43,569 bases of DNA from Zygnema cylindricum (Eukaryota; Streptophyta; Zygnematophyceae; Zygnematales; Zygnemataceae): positions 92,017 to 135,585 of the forward strand of contig JBBHKE010000457.1 of assembly GCA_037447655.1 (NCBI GenBank). The letters run 5' to 3'. Shown in pieces: positions 31,102 to 42,248 of this stretch. Positions within the stretch are counted from its first letter, which is position 1, and each line of letters starts with the position of its first letter. Below the pieces are notes generated by a model. The model searched no databases and was not told where the DNA came from. It worked only from the letters and a program-made list of their open reading frames with translations. A program made the translations under genes and the position numbers.

Positions 31102-32059
31102 TCACAAAATTATTTTTTGCACACCGCTCTTAAGATGACCAAGCTCACCAAACAAAAGGGTCACCCACATCAATTTATTTACAACAGAGCAAGCAGCCAT
31201 ATACTCAGCCCCTATGGTGGACTGAGCAATAACTTTCTGTTGTTTACTACTCCAGCAGCAAACCCCATCACCCACATACAATACATATCTAGAAGTACAT
31301 CTCCTCATAGAAGCATACACTCCCCTCTCTTCCCTTCTTTAGCTCCATTGGAGTTGTGTAACTATTGGCCTTATCCATTTGAAACTTTTCCAACATGTTC
31401 CCAGTGGCCTTTTTCTGAGTTGGTGTGATTATCTTTCTATCTCTGTCTCTCTCTACCTAAATTCCCAAGATATATCTTGCCACTTCCATATCCTTCATCT
31501 CTTTAAGTTCGTTTTCAGTTTATTAGTTTTATCAATGGATTTACTTAAAACAAGCAAGTCATCGACATAAATTGCAACAAAAATTTTACCTTCCTGATCT
31601 TTTAACATGTAAATTCAATGATCTGAGCTGATACGTATATATCCTAATCTAGTAAAAAACTCATCAAGCTTCTTGTTCCACTGTTGAGGCGCTTGTTTCA
31701 AGCCATAGAGAGATTTAATCAGCAACACACGTTGTTCTCTTCTCCTTGTTCAACGAATCTTTCGGGTTGTCGTATGAAGATCTCCTCTTCCAACTCTCCA
31801 TGTAAGAAGGTTGTTTTGATATCCATTTGGTGCACTTCGCTTTCTTCTACACCTTCTAAATTAAAAAGGATACGGACGGAGGGAAATCTGATGACCGGAG
31901 AAAAGGTTTCCTCGTAGCCAATTCCCTTTTCTGAATAAATCTTTTAACCGCTAACCGGGCTTTGTAACGCTCAATGGTGTTATCCGAGTTCAATTTTAAC
32001 TTGAAAACCCAAAACACCCTATCGGCTTTTGGTCTGGTGGACAATCCACGAACTCCCAA
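31102..32059 (-). pseudogene. Cop-C reverse transcriptase and RNase H remnant
   Basis: It contains VFKLKLNSDNTIERYKARLA of the RT fingers, the intact catalytic YVDDLLVLSKS near 31569-31540, and in RNase H GDGVCCWSSKQQKVIAQST followed by EYMAACSVVNKLMWV. Several stops and frame changes separate these blocks. CCWSSKQQKVIAQST closely matches CCWSRKLQKINAQST of Cop-B, so the two are related families. Confidence 0.88.
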
Positions 32060-32423
32060 GTGTCGGCCGCCATGATTGAGGCCATTTCTTCATTGATGGG
32101 TATTTTCAATCGATTTCTCCTTGGAGAGCTCATCGCCTCTTTGTAAGTTCGAGTTTCATCCGTCAGGAATAGTCTGGTTACCTTCTTGTTGACTTCTTTT
32201 TCTTCCAGCCTTTTGCTGCTTCTCCTTCATCCTTCAAAATATGCCGCTGGTATAGATGGCTCTTGTGGATTCATTTTAAGAGTTTCATCTTCTCCTCTCT
32301 CCTTTGGTTTCGGTTCAATTTCCACCACGTCTTTCGCTTCTCGCTGAGGTGTCACCTGAGGTTCCACTGTTGGCTTGTTTCCGGTATGATTTGTACTTGC
32401 AAGATCATCATCTTCTCAAAAAC

Positions 32424-33545
32424 CTAGATAGCTAGAAAGCTCAAAGTCATCAGAATTTTCTGACTCAAATCTGATTTTACTGACTTTGTATGCTTAAAGA
32501 TATCTATAGATTTCCCTTCATCCATAACCACTAGATGCTTCACTAGAATTATATCATCTTTATTAAGAGCATATACTCTATGTCTTTTTACATATTTATC
32601 ATATCCTACTAGATATCTTGGTTTTCCTTTCGGATCTAGCTTCCAATTTGACCGATCTGTGTCTAAACTGAACACTTGACTACCAAAAGTCTTTTAGTGT
32701 GAAACATCTGGTTTTCGACCGCTCCGTCTCTCATAAGGTGTTTGGCCTTTTACTGTCGAAGTAAGAACTTTATTCTTGAGATAATTTGTATAATTCATTG
32801 CTTCCGCCCAGAATCTTTTTCCTATCTTCTTATCCGACAGCATTCTCCTAGCACTATCACTTAGTGTTCATTTAGCCTCTTGGCTACGCCATTCTGCTCA
32901 GGATTTCCAAGAATTGTCTTTTGATGTTGCACTTCATCTTCTCTCAAAAAATCCTCGAACTGATTGGAGGTATACTCTCCCCCATTATCCCCTCTTACTC
33001 TCTTTATAGGGGTTTCATAGAGTTTCTCACTCTATGTTTTATATTCTTTGAAAATCTGTGGGGCCTCTGATTTAGTTTTCAGAAAATATACTCTAGAATA
33101 CCGAGACCAATTGTTAGTGATTGCATCATAAACTAATTACCACTGAGTGAAGGTACTTTGGCTCGTCCACAAATATGAGTGTGTACAAAGTCTTAACGTT
33201 TTCTCTTTTATAAGTGGCTACCTTTAAAAAGAGTAACCTGTGCGCATTACCTTGAGCACAACCACTACATTCAATTAGCTTTTCACTTTCTCCATACTAA
33301 ATTCCATCCGCTATTCCCAACTTTTTCATTTCTTTCAACTTATCTAAATGCACATGTCTAACCCTCTTATGCCACAACATAATATCATGAACACTAGCAT
33401 AATAAAGTTTCTTATTTTCATTTCTTAAAACCAGCCTAAACATCCTTTGGCTACCCTTTTCAGCAGTGAAATAAAGTTCCTCCTCAAAACTAGAAGTGAA
33501 AGTTCCCTTCTTGGTGTTGGTCTCAAAAGCCTTATCATCTAACAC
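32424..33545 (-). pseudogene. Cop-C pre-integrase and integrase remnant
   Basis: 33545-33297 encodes the pre-integrase with YYASVHDIMLWHKRVRHVHL; the conserved His-rich zinc motif follows in decayed form. 33290-32690 aligns in order with an integrase core but is heavily broken. 32675-32424 reads KPRYLVGYDKYVKRHRVY, the C-terminal end of integrase. Confidence 0.8.
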
Positions 33546-33572
33546 AGACGTTGAGATGAGGTTTTTGTTTAA

Positions 33573-33776
33573 CTAAGGGATAAACAACACAACTGAGAAT
33601 GTAACTATAGATGTTTTTCCCTCCACTAAGACTTTCAGATCTAGTGATCCTACCAAAGTAATAGTTACTACCCTCCCATCCCCATACTCTATCTCCAAGC
33701 AAGGAATTTTTCTCATCTTAGTGAACATATGTTTGTGCTTACACATGTGCATGGAGGCATCTGAATTCAAAATCAA
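33573..33776 (-). pseudogene. Cop-C protease remnant
   Basis: The active-site string that is normally LDSGASxHM reads LNSDASMHM: the catalytic Asp is Asn and the Gly is Asp, so the protease is dead even where the frame is open. VTITLVGSLDLKV follows as in copia proteases. Confidence 0.85.
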
Positions 33777-33812
33777 ACATCCTTCACCTTTTAATCCTCC
33801 AAATGCACATTT

Positions 33813-34845
33813 CTATTTTCGCGTCTTCGTTTCCAACTCCTCATCCAACAAGAGCTCAACGTCCTCGTCCTCGGATTCCTCCTCATGTACCTGCGTCACA
33901 AGAGCCTTTTTCTTTCCTCTTGAAGATCCACCGATATGCCCCTTCTTTAACAAGAGTTTGGTTAGCTCAGAACACTCCACCATATAGTGCCTGGTTTCTA
34001 ACAAAAATGACACAGCCCTTTGGGAGCTCTCAGTCCAAACTCATCAGATTGAATTTTTTTCCCCCTCCGTGGTTTCCACTCGATTTTTTGGGATCCTTGT
34101 TCCTCTAATCGGTAGCGGTTTACAATATTTGTCCACTCTTTCCTCCCCTCTAAACCTTTATTGTATTCTCTCGAACGAGAATCATCTTTACAGTTGAATT
34201 CCATGTCCATCTGGAGTCCGACAAGTCCCGCACACTCTCGAAACGATCCACTAACTTCATGAGCAAGCAATTAACCTTCAGCCTTCTCAGTTTCTACCTG
34301 TCCAGCACTCTCTAGCTCCATGAAAAGTGTTGCGAGCTCATTATAGAAATCAAACATCTTCCCCGCTTCTTATACATATGCATCTATTTTCTGTTCAGCC
34401 AACTGCTGTTGCTGAATAGTACCATTTTGGTACATCTTTGTGAGAGCCACTCATAGATTAGATGCCCTTTCTCCTTGCAAATGAGGAGATGCAAGTCCTT
34501 GAGTAAAATAGGGGAGGATGAAATGTTTTGCCGCCATATTGTTATAGTCTCAAGTATCAATATCATTCTCCTCGTTTCTCGGAATAGGTGACATGAATGC
34601 TGAACCGGTTGCTATAGGTGTGATCGTTTCTTTCTTTTTTCCTTTTTCCACCACCTCCCTTTCCTTTTTCTTCTCCGTTGGATATGGATCTGCATTTGTG
34701 GTAAATCGCCTTTCTCTAAACCTTGTAGGGATGTCTAGACCGGATGGACGCCTCACTCTTCCACTCACTATTCCCCAAAACCTTTTCTCACAAGAGCTCT
34801 TGTCATCATATCCTCCCAGTATATGAAGCTAGTTCCATTAAAGAT
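33813..34845 (-). pseudogene. Cop-C gag remnant
   Basis: The start near 34845 reads MELASYTGR soon after the primer site; further frames (34768-34550, 34270-33998, 34013-33813) carry gag-like, Lys/Glu-rich sequence. A CCHC knuckle is split by a frame change: CHFC at the end of one frame and HYMVEC at the start of the next. An acidic ESEDEDVELLLDEEL tail follows. Confidence 0.75.
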
Positions 34846-34858
34846 GGGCACCCAAGAG

Positions 34859-34873
34859 GGTGGGCCCATAACC
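34859..34873 (-). other. Cop-C primer binding site, half-tRNA type
   Basis: GGTTATGGGCCCACC on the minus strand, 6 nt after the LTR end. It is an exact 15-base complement of the anticodon stem-loop of plant initiator tRNA-Met (GGTGGGCCCATAACC). Drosophila copia is primed this way by a tRNA cut in the anticodon loop; the site here indicates the same mechanism. Confidence 0.85.
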
Positions 34874-34879
34874 TACAAC

Positions 34880-35989
34880 TGTGAGACCTCCATAAGTCAT
34901 CATAAAAGGCAGGTCACAAGAAGCCCTTATGATAACATTGACCCCTTCTTGTTTCAACAAGAACAGCTACCACTCTGGCATACAAAACGTTGACCTACTC
35001 CGCCCCTGTGAAGACAAGACTACCCTAATTCGATAGCAAAATGAAACACTTATTTTGCTCATCGAGCAATAAATTATCAATGGTCAAAGATGACATTTTA
35101 TACCGAAGCTCTCTCGAAGAGAGGCGCCTATATCTGAATTTGCCTAAGTCTAAATTTCTTTCTAAACCCTGTTCTATTGAAGTCCAATACCAATCACAAT
35201 ATTGTACGGTACAAAAGAGTACATGTGCCGGAATACTATTTGGAGGGCTCTTGTACGGCCTTTGTACGGCAAAGCTATAATGGTGACAACTGTCACAACC
35301 AAACTTGTTATCCTGCGTTAGGGAGATTCCGTAATCCTATAAGATATTGCCATATGTCAGCTGGTGTGGCGGTGTTCGAGGACTGCCAAGGCGACCATTC
35401 CGGAATGTCGACTCGCATCACGGCCCTCGATCCAAATCTCCTTTTGATAAAGAGCGTCGAAAAAAATGTCCGTAACATTTGTGTCATACTGTATATAAGG
35501 TACAAACGGGTTCTATGCTCTAAGAGTCTGTTCTATCAAATAAATAGAACTCTCTAGGTATAGATATTTAAATACCTATCGTACCATATATATTCATCAC
35601 TTTTCTTAGTTTATAGGATAAAGCAGACGGCTACTTGCTAACCTGACCGACGGTAGGTACCACGATCAAATCTTGGTTCTGGCAGTTTTTTTGGTACAGA
35701 CTAATATTAGGCTACTCACTGTCTGTTTTTTGGTATAGACTAATATTAGACTACTCACTGTCTCCTTGGACAGCATAAGCACAGCATAGGCAGCCATAGC
35801 TTTGGCTGCCTCCCCTTGGACAGCATAGGCAGCCATGGCTCTGGCTCTCTCTCTAGTCTTCAGTGATTTCAAAAAGTATGAGGACTAGAGAGTGGAGCAA
35901 GAAGTGGTCTGCCTTTGCTGACTTCCTCTTTTTCTTTTTCATATTCAGACCTAGAAAATACATGAAAGAAAACTTTAATTTTTACATCA
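34880..35989 (-). repeat. Cop-C 5' LTR (right)
   Basis: 1,110 bp, starting TGATGTAAAAATTAAAG and ending GGTCTCACA on the minus strand. Two tandem duplications enlarge it: a segment with AGACTAATATTAG..CTACTCACTGTCT near 35684-35765, and a segment with CCTTGGACAGCATA..GGCAGCCAT near 35764-35835. Confidence 0.87.
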
Positions 35990-36325
35990 ACAACCGGATA
36001 TGTTTTACAAGTAGGAAACGGAACGTGCTGCTGGAGTAGAAAGCTTCAAAAGATCAATGCCCAATCGACAATGGAGGCAAAATACATGGTCGCATACTCA
36101 GCCATCAAGGAATTGCTATGGGTGAAATCTCTGCTCTATGAGCTTGGTTTCATGCAAAGTGGTGTGCAAACTGTGTGGTGTGACTATCAAGCTTCCAATG
36201 CCATTGCATCCTATCGTGCACATCACTTTAAAAGAAAGCATATGGATATCATACTTCATTTTAGGGCTTCATAACAAAACATATGATGTGATAAGAATTA
36301 TAAAAAGTTGGTATAAGATTGTTGT
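35990..36325 (+). pseudogene. Cop-B RNase H remnant
   Basis: It resumes exactly where Cop-B RT stops: TTGYVLQVGNGTCCWSRKLQ, then QSTMEAKYMVAYSAIKELLW with the conserved Glu, and HHFKRKHMDIILHF, the end of copia RNase H. The last part contains stops and the element is cut off at about 36320 by another repeat, so no 3' LTR is present. Confidence 0.9.
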
Positions 36326-36400
36326 TCCGGAACGGCGCACGGTGTACTATTTATGAGATACCGTTCGATAGACAAGATCGGACTGAAATAGAAGTATCAA
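36320..36400 (+). repeat. Dispersed repeat, copy 2
   Basis: Partner of 11241-11322. It marks the right border of Cop-B, suggesting that its insertion or a deletion at its edge removed the Cop-B 3' LTR. Confidence 0.75.
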
Positions 36401-37895
36401 AACAATCAATTAAAATAAATAAAAAACATCATTTTATAAATATAAATTATGTAATTTTATCATTTATCTGTCACTTACCTTTTGTATCAAATGTATAAAC
36501 GTGCATTGACTATATCAAAATTGAAATATATTATTTTTTTGTTTATTATGTTTTTTTGTGTAATTTATAAAAAAATGTTTAACGTTGTAAACAACTATTA
36601 TGACTATAACTTTTACAATTTATCTATATTATTTTATGAAGTAAAAATACATTTTTTTATTTTGTTTTTCGTGTTTTTTTTGTATAAATATTAAATAAAT
36701 GTGTAATTTTGTAAAAAAACATTACCACGATAAATATTTTTTTTTGTTTTGTTTTTTTTGAATAATTATTAACTGAATTTTTTGTTTGTATTATTTAATG
36801 AAGTAAAAGTTTATTTTCTTAGATTTACTTTAACTTCGAAGTGACTGTATTAATATTTGATTGTTTAATAATTCATATTTGAATGCCTCAATATTTTTGG
36901 TTTACACATAATTGTTTTAGTATGGATTTTATTAAATTTTATTACCTTTTATTACAATATTTTATAGTTTTCGTTAAGATTTCATAACCTTTTATTAAAA
37001 ATGATTATACATATTATTTTTGTTTCTTTTTACATCAAAGAAAATAGTTTTTAGATCATTTTATTTTTTATTAGTATTTTGTTACCTTTTTTTAAAACAA
37101 AAGTTTTATCTCTAAAAATTTTAATTTTGTTTTTTATAAAAATTACGAATCAAATTCATGTGGTGTTCTTTTTTCAAAAATACTTGTTGTAAATGTACCT
37201 TTCATTGTGAGTGTCATATTAACACTAGTTTGCTTTGTAAATTGCAAAAAAAAACATGAGAACTTTATATTTTGACAAAAATAAGCAACAATTTTCATAT
37301 CCAATTGCATTTGTTATATTTATAACATTTTAGTTTCGCATAATACAATAATCGTATTGTTTTTAGAAAGCTTTAGTCGTATCTATGCCTCAACTGTGAG
37401 GGAGAAAGAGCTGTTTAGGACTTAAGCTATTTTTGGTTGAGTTCGGTTCAGTATTTACCAAAATTAGTCTGACAGTGAAGTTGGGAGTTCACGGTTCATT
37501 CACACTTGGGACACCCGTCGTCACTTGGGTGAATACGTGAGTATGTCCTCCGTGGACGTACGGAAATTCGGTAGGACCACGGGACTTCGTGAAGTCAGTT
37601 CTACGGTGCCAAATCCTCTAATCGGACCGTTGACAGCCGCCGTCAACAAATAGTGACGATGCGTGACTAGATCATTATCACTTTACGTTGTCTGAACTTC
37701 AGTGTAAATATTTGTGATAGAATGTTAGATGTACAGCTAAAATGCCACTGTACAGCTTAGTGTAATTTCGGTGTATAGAAGTAGGACTTAGTGAATTTGA
37801 TTTTTAGGAACAAATGATATGAAAATTGTACACTCAGTTTTATGTAATTTCATTTCTACATATCTCACAAATCTGTGAGCGGAATTGATTGAAAT
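36401..37895. other. AT-rich non-coding stretch with a more mixed segment
   Basis: 36401-37400 is dominated by T/A runs. 37430-37700 is richer in G+C and contains CACTTGGGACACCCGTCGTC followed by CACTTGGGTGAATACG, a short direct repeat. No gene recognised. Confidence 0.5.
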
Positions 37896-37898
37896 TAT

Positions 37899-38135
37899 GT
37901 GTGTGAATTATGTGTGTGTTTTTTTTTATGTTATCTACAGTGTGGCAAATTTTCAGGACGATTGGAGCGTTTTTTGATTGAAATTATGTGTGTGTGTTCT
38001 TTTTCATGTTATCTACAATGTGGCAAATTTTCAGGACGATTAGAGCGTTTTTTGATTGAAATTATGTGTGTGTGTTCTTTTTCATGTTATCTACAGTGTG
38101 GCAAATTTTCAGGACGATTGGAGCGTTTTTTTGAA
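37899..38135 (+). repeat. Three 78-bp tandem repeats
   Basis: TGTGGCAAATTTTCAGGACG recurs at 37941, 38019 and 38097, period exactly 78 (26 codons). Each unit has GTTATCTACAG and TTTTCAG|GACG, both 3' splice-site-like, followed by a TGTGTGTG tract. A frame of 129 codons (37899-38288) reads through all units as a repeated YLQCGKFSGRLERF. Confidence 0.92.
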
Positions 38136-38208
38136 AGTTATATTCTGTCAAGGTTGCTGTTCATCCATCGGTATTTGTGGAAGCTTCCTCTCTTGATTTG
38201 TTCTACGA

Positions 38209-38271
38209 TGACTACTACTGCATCTTCTTCATCTTCAGTGCCAGCAGTTGTCTTAGAACAACAAATCGTAA
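38209..38271 (+). CDS. Weak candidate first exon after the 78-bp repeats
   Basis: ATGACTACTACTGCATCTTC opens a short frame MTTTASSSSSVPAVVLEQQI that runs to CGTAAG, a good 5' splice site, and lies just after three possible 3' splice sites. I see no convincing next exon and recognise no product. The Ser run may simply be a (TCT)n microsatellite. Confidence 0.12.
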
Positions 38272-38288
38272 GAAAGCAAACAATTTGA

Positions 38289-38880
38289 GCAACAAATAAC
38301 ATTGTATTTTGGTATATTAACAAAATCGCACAACATTTCAGATGTCCATTTCTTTTTATTCATACATAGCTCATACTTATGCTAGAAGACAGCAATAGGA
38401 TCCCCCGAAGTAAGCGTGTAAAATAACTCTTTTAACGGCAACGAATATGCTTCTTTGTAAAATATGTTCAAATGTATAAAAAAATAACTTTTGCTTTTAT
38501 AAAAATAAAATTTAAACTTTTATTTGCGTTTAATGGCTTTAATGCACTAGCTTATCTCTCACTTCATTATTTTTCTTCTCCCATACAGTTTCCAATTCTA
38601 TTTATTTTTGTTTTCCTCTCACTTTTTAATATTTTTTTCTCTCAATTTCCCCCCTCTCATTTTTTTTCTCCTCGTTTATCTTTTCGTTTTCACTTTTTTT
38701 TTATTCTACATCTTTATCTAATCCATCTTTTTTTTTCTCTTTTATCACAAAATGCATAAAAAAATGTTATAAAACGCATTAAAAAGTAAAGATATGCATA
38801 AAAAAAAATTATAAAACACATTTAAAAAATAACAATGTGTAAACTACTAACATAGAAAATATTGTTCATCAAATACAAAA
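38289..38880. other. AT-rich and T-rich non-coding stretch
   Basis: TTTCTC-type polypyrimidine sequence at 38560-38740 gives a Phe/Ser/Leu-rich frame that I regard as an artefact. Confidence 0.5.
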
Positions 38881-38884
38881 ATAA

Positions 38885-40985
38885 AAATAACAATAATAAT
38901 AAAAATTACAATATTACTAAAGATTACAATATTAAAAAGAATTACAATAATAAGAAATAACAATTACACTAATAAGAATGACAATAATAATAAGAATTAC
39001 AGTAGTTAGAATTACAATAATTAGAATTACAATAATATGAATAACAATAATTATAAAAAAATTATTAATAAAAATTACAATAATAATAACAATTACAATA
39101 ATAATAATTACAATACTAAAAATTACAAAAATTATAATAAGAATAATAAGAATTACAACAATAAGAATTCCAATAATAAGAATTACAATAACAATAAAAA
39201 TTACAATAGAATTACAATTATAACAATTACAAAAATTAGAATTAAAATAACAAAAATTACAGTAATAAGAATTACCCAAAAAAAAAAATACAATACTAAT
39301 AAGAATTACAATAATAAAAATTACAATAATAGTGAAAATTACAATAATAATAAAAATTACAATAATAAGCATTACAATAATACAAATTACAGTAATAAGA
39401 ATATCAATAATAAAATTACAATAATATGAATTGTAATAGTAAGAATTACACTGAAAAAAATTACAGTATAAGAATTCCACTAGTAAGATTTAGAATAGTA
39501 AAAATTACAATAATAATAAGAATTGCATTAATAAAAATTTCAACAATAATAAAAATTACAATTATAATAATTACAATGATAAAAAATAAAACAATAAAAA
39601 TTACAGAAATAAAAATTACAATAACAAGAATTACAAAAATAATAATTACAATAATAAGAATTACAACAATAAGAATTCCAATAATAAAAATTACAATAAT
39701 AATAAGAATTACATAAATAAAAATTACAATAATAATAAGAATTACAATAATAAGAATTACAATGATAAGAATTACAAAAATAAGAATAACAATAACAAAA
39801 TTACAGTAATAAGAATTACCAAAAAAAAAAAAAAAAATTACAATGCTAATAAGAATTACAATAATAAAAATTACAATAATAGTAAGAATTAAAATAATAA
39901 TAAAAATTACAATAATAAGAATTATAATTATAAAAATTACAGTAATAAGAATATCAATAATAAAAATTTCAATAATATGAATTACAATAGTAAGAATTAC
40001 ATTGAAAAGAATTAGAGTAATAAGAATTCCAATAGTAAGAATTACAGTAGTAAAAATTACAATAATAATAAGAATTACATTAATAAAAATTACAATAATA
40101 ATAAAAATTAAAATAATAAAAATTACAATAACAATAATTAAAATAATAAGAATTACAAAAAAAAAAAAAAATAAGAATAAGAATTACAATACTATTAAGA
40201 ATTACAATAATGAAAATCACAATAATTGTAAGAATTACAATGATAATTAAAATTACAATATTAAGAATTACAATACTAAAAATTACAGTAAAAAAAATTA
40301 CAATAATATGAATTACAATAATATAAATTCCAATAGTAAGAATTACAATAATAATAAAAATTACAATAATAGTAAAAATTACAATAATAAAAACTACAGT
40401 AATAATAATTACAATAGTAAGAATTACAATTGTAAGAATTATAATAATAATAAGAATTACACCAATAAGAATCACAGTAGTAAGAATTACAATAATAATT
40501 ACAGTAATAAAAAGTACAATAGTAACAATTACAATAATAAGATATACAATAATAAAAATTACAATAATAATAAACATAAAAGTAATTAGAATTACAATAA
40601 TAATTAACATTAAAGTAGTAAGAATTACAATAATAAGAAATACAATAATAAAAATTACAGTAATAAGAATTACATTAGCAAGAATTACAATAATAATAAA
40701 CATTAAAGTAATAAAAAATACAATAATAAAAATTTACAATAATAATAATTACAATAAAAAAATTACAATAATAAGAATAATAGTAATAATAACAATTACA
40801 ATAATAATAATAATTACATTAATTATACTAATTACAGTAATAAAAATTACAATAATAAGAATTACAGTAATAAAAATTATAGTAACAATAAGAATTAGAA
40901 TAAAAATAAAAATTACAATAATAAGAATTACAAAAATAAGAACTACAGCAATAAAAATCACAATTATAAAAAATTACAATAATAA
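38885..40985. repeat. 15-bp AATTACAATAATAAG minisatellite with higher-order repeats
   Basis: About 2.1 kb of units near AATTACAATAATAAG or AATTACAATAATAAA. Distinct variants recur in the same order about 540 bp apart (for example the long A-run after GAATTACC at about 39275 and 39818, followed each time by AGTAATAAGAATATCAATAA), so blocks of tens of units were duplicated. Frames of Asn/Tyr/Lys or Ile/Val repeats are artefacts. Confidence 0.95.
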
Positions 40986-40999
40986 AAAAAACATCATGA

Positions 41000-41250
41000 G
41001 AGCTTCTTTTCTTCTCCCTTCCCTTTCTTCCTTTATTTTTCCTCTTTTCTTTTTCATCTCTTCTTTTTCCTCCTTTCTCTTCTTTTCTCTTCCCTCCCTT
41101 TCTCTTCCTCCTTCCCTTTTCTCCCCTCTTTCCCTCATTTTTTTTCCCTCCCTTCTTTTCACTCCTTTCTTTCCCTCCGTTCCCTTCGCTCTCTTCCATT
41201 TCCTCTTTTCTTTTTCCTCCTTTTTTTTTCCTCCCTTCCCTTCTCTCTAC
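41000..41250. repeat. Polypyrimidine tract (TTCCTC/CTTTTC type)
   Basis: Nearly pure C/T on the plus strand for about 250 bp, made of TTTTCCTCC and CCCTTTCTTCC variants. It abuts the AATTACAAT array. Confidence 0.95.
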
Positions 41251-42240
41251 CTGCAAATGAGAACAACATATAAGTCCTCCCTCCCCCTCCATACCCCCCC
41301 ACAAGGGCTTTTATTTTTCCTCTCCAAAGCTTATTTTCTGAACTTGAAAATAACAAAAGTGACGCTTTTAGGGCGAGATGACAAGTGCAAAACTTTTTCT
41401 TTTTTTTTTACTTTTCTAGTATGCCTTTTTGTGCTAATGTTTTTTTTTTATCTAAGGGAAATGACCAACCTTATGGAAAAGACCGTCTTCAGTAAAAAAT
41501 CTTTCTTACGGTTGTTAGTTTTTAAACTGATGGGAATCTACTCGTATTTTTTTGTCAATTTATTTAGTAAGTCGTACAATTAAATACGATTGAGAGGAGA
41601 CCATATACGGAAACGGCCGATGTGTGATGTGACAAAAACAAAATCGTTCACGTGAGGTAGTCGTAAAGCGCGACACGTGGTAGCTTGCATATGGCGAGTG
41701 GATGACGTGGAAAATTTGATTTTGCCATAAGTCAAAATTGATTTGTCATACGTCATTAACTCCAGAAACGACCGAAGTATTCGCAAGTACTCGGAATGAA
41801 AATTAGTCAAAATCAACTATTTTTAAAAAACTGCGTAATACGAAATTTGTCGGCCTAAATTGACGTTGACGGCAAGTTTTTTCCGAAAATAACTTGCTGT
41901 ACAGATGTGATGTGAAGCTACATTTTTTAAAGTGTCTAAACGTTGTTCTAAATTTTGTTTTTAATGGTATTTTATAGAGGTTTGGGGTCAAATTGGGTAT
42001 TTCAAAGTATCTTGGGCTACTTGTTGAGTAATCATCTATGGTTTTGCCGTATTTTATTTTTTCATTGCAAACATAATTAAAGATTATAACTACAAATCAA
42101 GGAAAAAAACGTTGATAGAGTTAATAACAATAATTTTGTCGTAAATGTTTTTGGCAAAAAAATAAAAGAAGGAAAGAATTACAATTTACCACAACTCTTT
42201 TTATAAAACTAGTGTTACATGTTCTAAATTCACACTAATT
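41251..42240. other. AT-rich non-coding stretch
   Basis: No gene recognised. 41620-41760 contains GACACGTGG and GATGACGTGG, G-box/ACGT-type words, but with no gene nearby they carry little weight. Confidence 0.45.
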
Positions 42241-42248
42241 TCAACAAA

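Larger units (their letters stand above)
28307..35989 (-). mobile_element. Cop-C: Ty1/copia element inserted in Cop-B
   Basis: 7,683 bp flanked by a perfect 5-bp duplication ACAAC (28302-28306 and 35990-35994). It has a 5' LTR on the right, a primer site, gag, protease, integrase, RT and RNase H remnants on the minus strand, a purine tract and a 3' LTR on the left. Two further insertions sit in the left LTR. The coding part is full of stops, although the RT motif YVDDLLVLSKS (31569-31540 region) is intact. The insertion is younger than Cop-B and older than the TRIM and solo LTR within it. Confidence 0.9.
24971..36325 (+). mobile_element. Cop-B: decayed Ty1/copia element split by younger insertions
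   Basis: Gag (24990-25770), RT (about 27030-28306) and RNase H (35990-36325) remnants lie in order on the plus strand. Protease and integrase are missing; an LTR-like copy (25775-26901) occupies that place. The RT/RNase H junction is broken at SRRSPTT by Cop-C; removing 28307-35989 and one ACAAC restores an open frame SPTTGYVLQ. Near 24974 AGGCTACGGGACC resembles the half-tRNA-type primer site of the other copias. Many stops and frame changes: inactive. Confidence 0.85.

Noticed and set aside
38932-40703. Asn/Tyr/Lys and Ile/Val repeat proteins
   Set aside because: Translation of the 15-bp AT minisatellite; no start context or composition break.
41000-41583. 195-codon Phe/Ser/Leu-rich membrane protein
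   Set aside because: Most of it is the polypyrimidine tract read in one frame.
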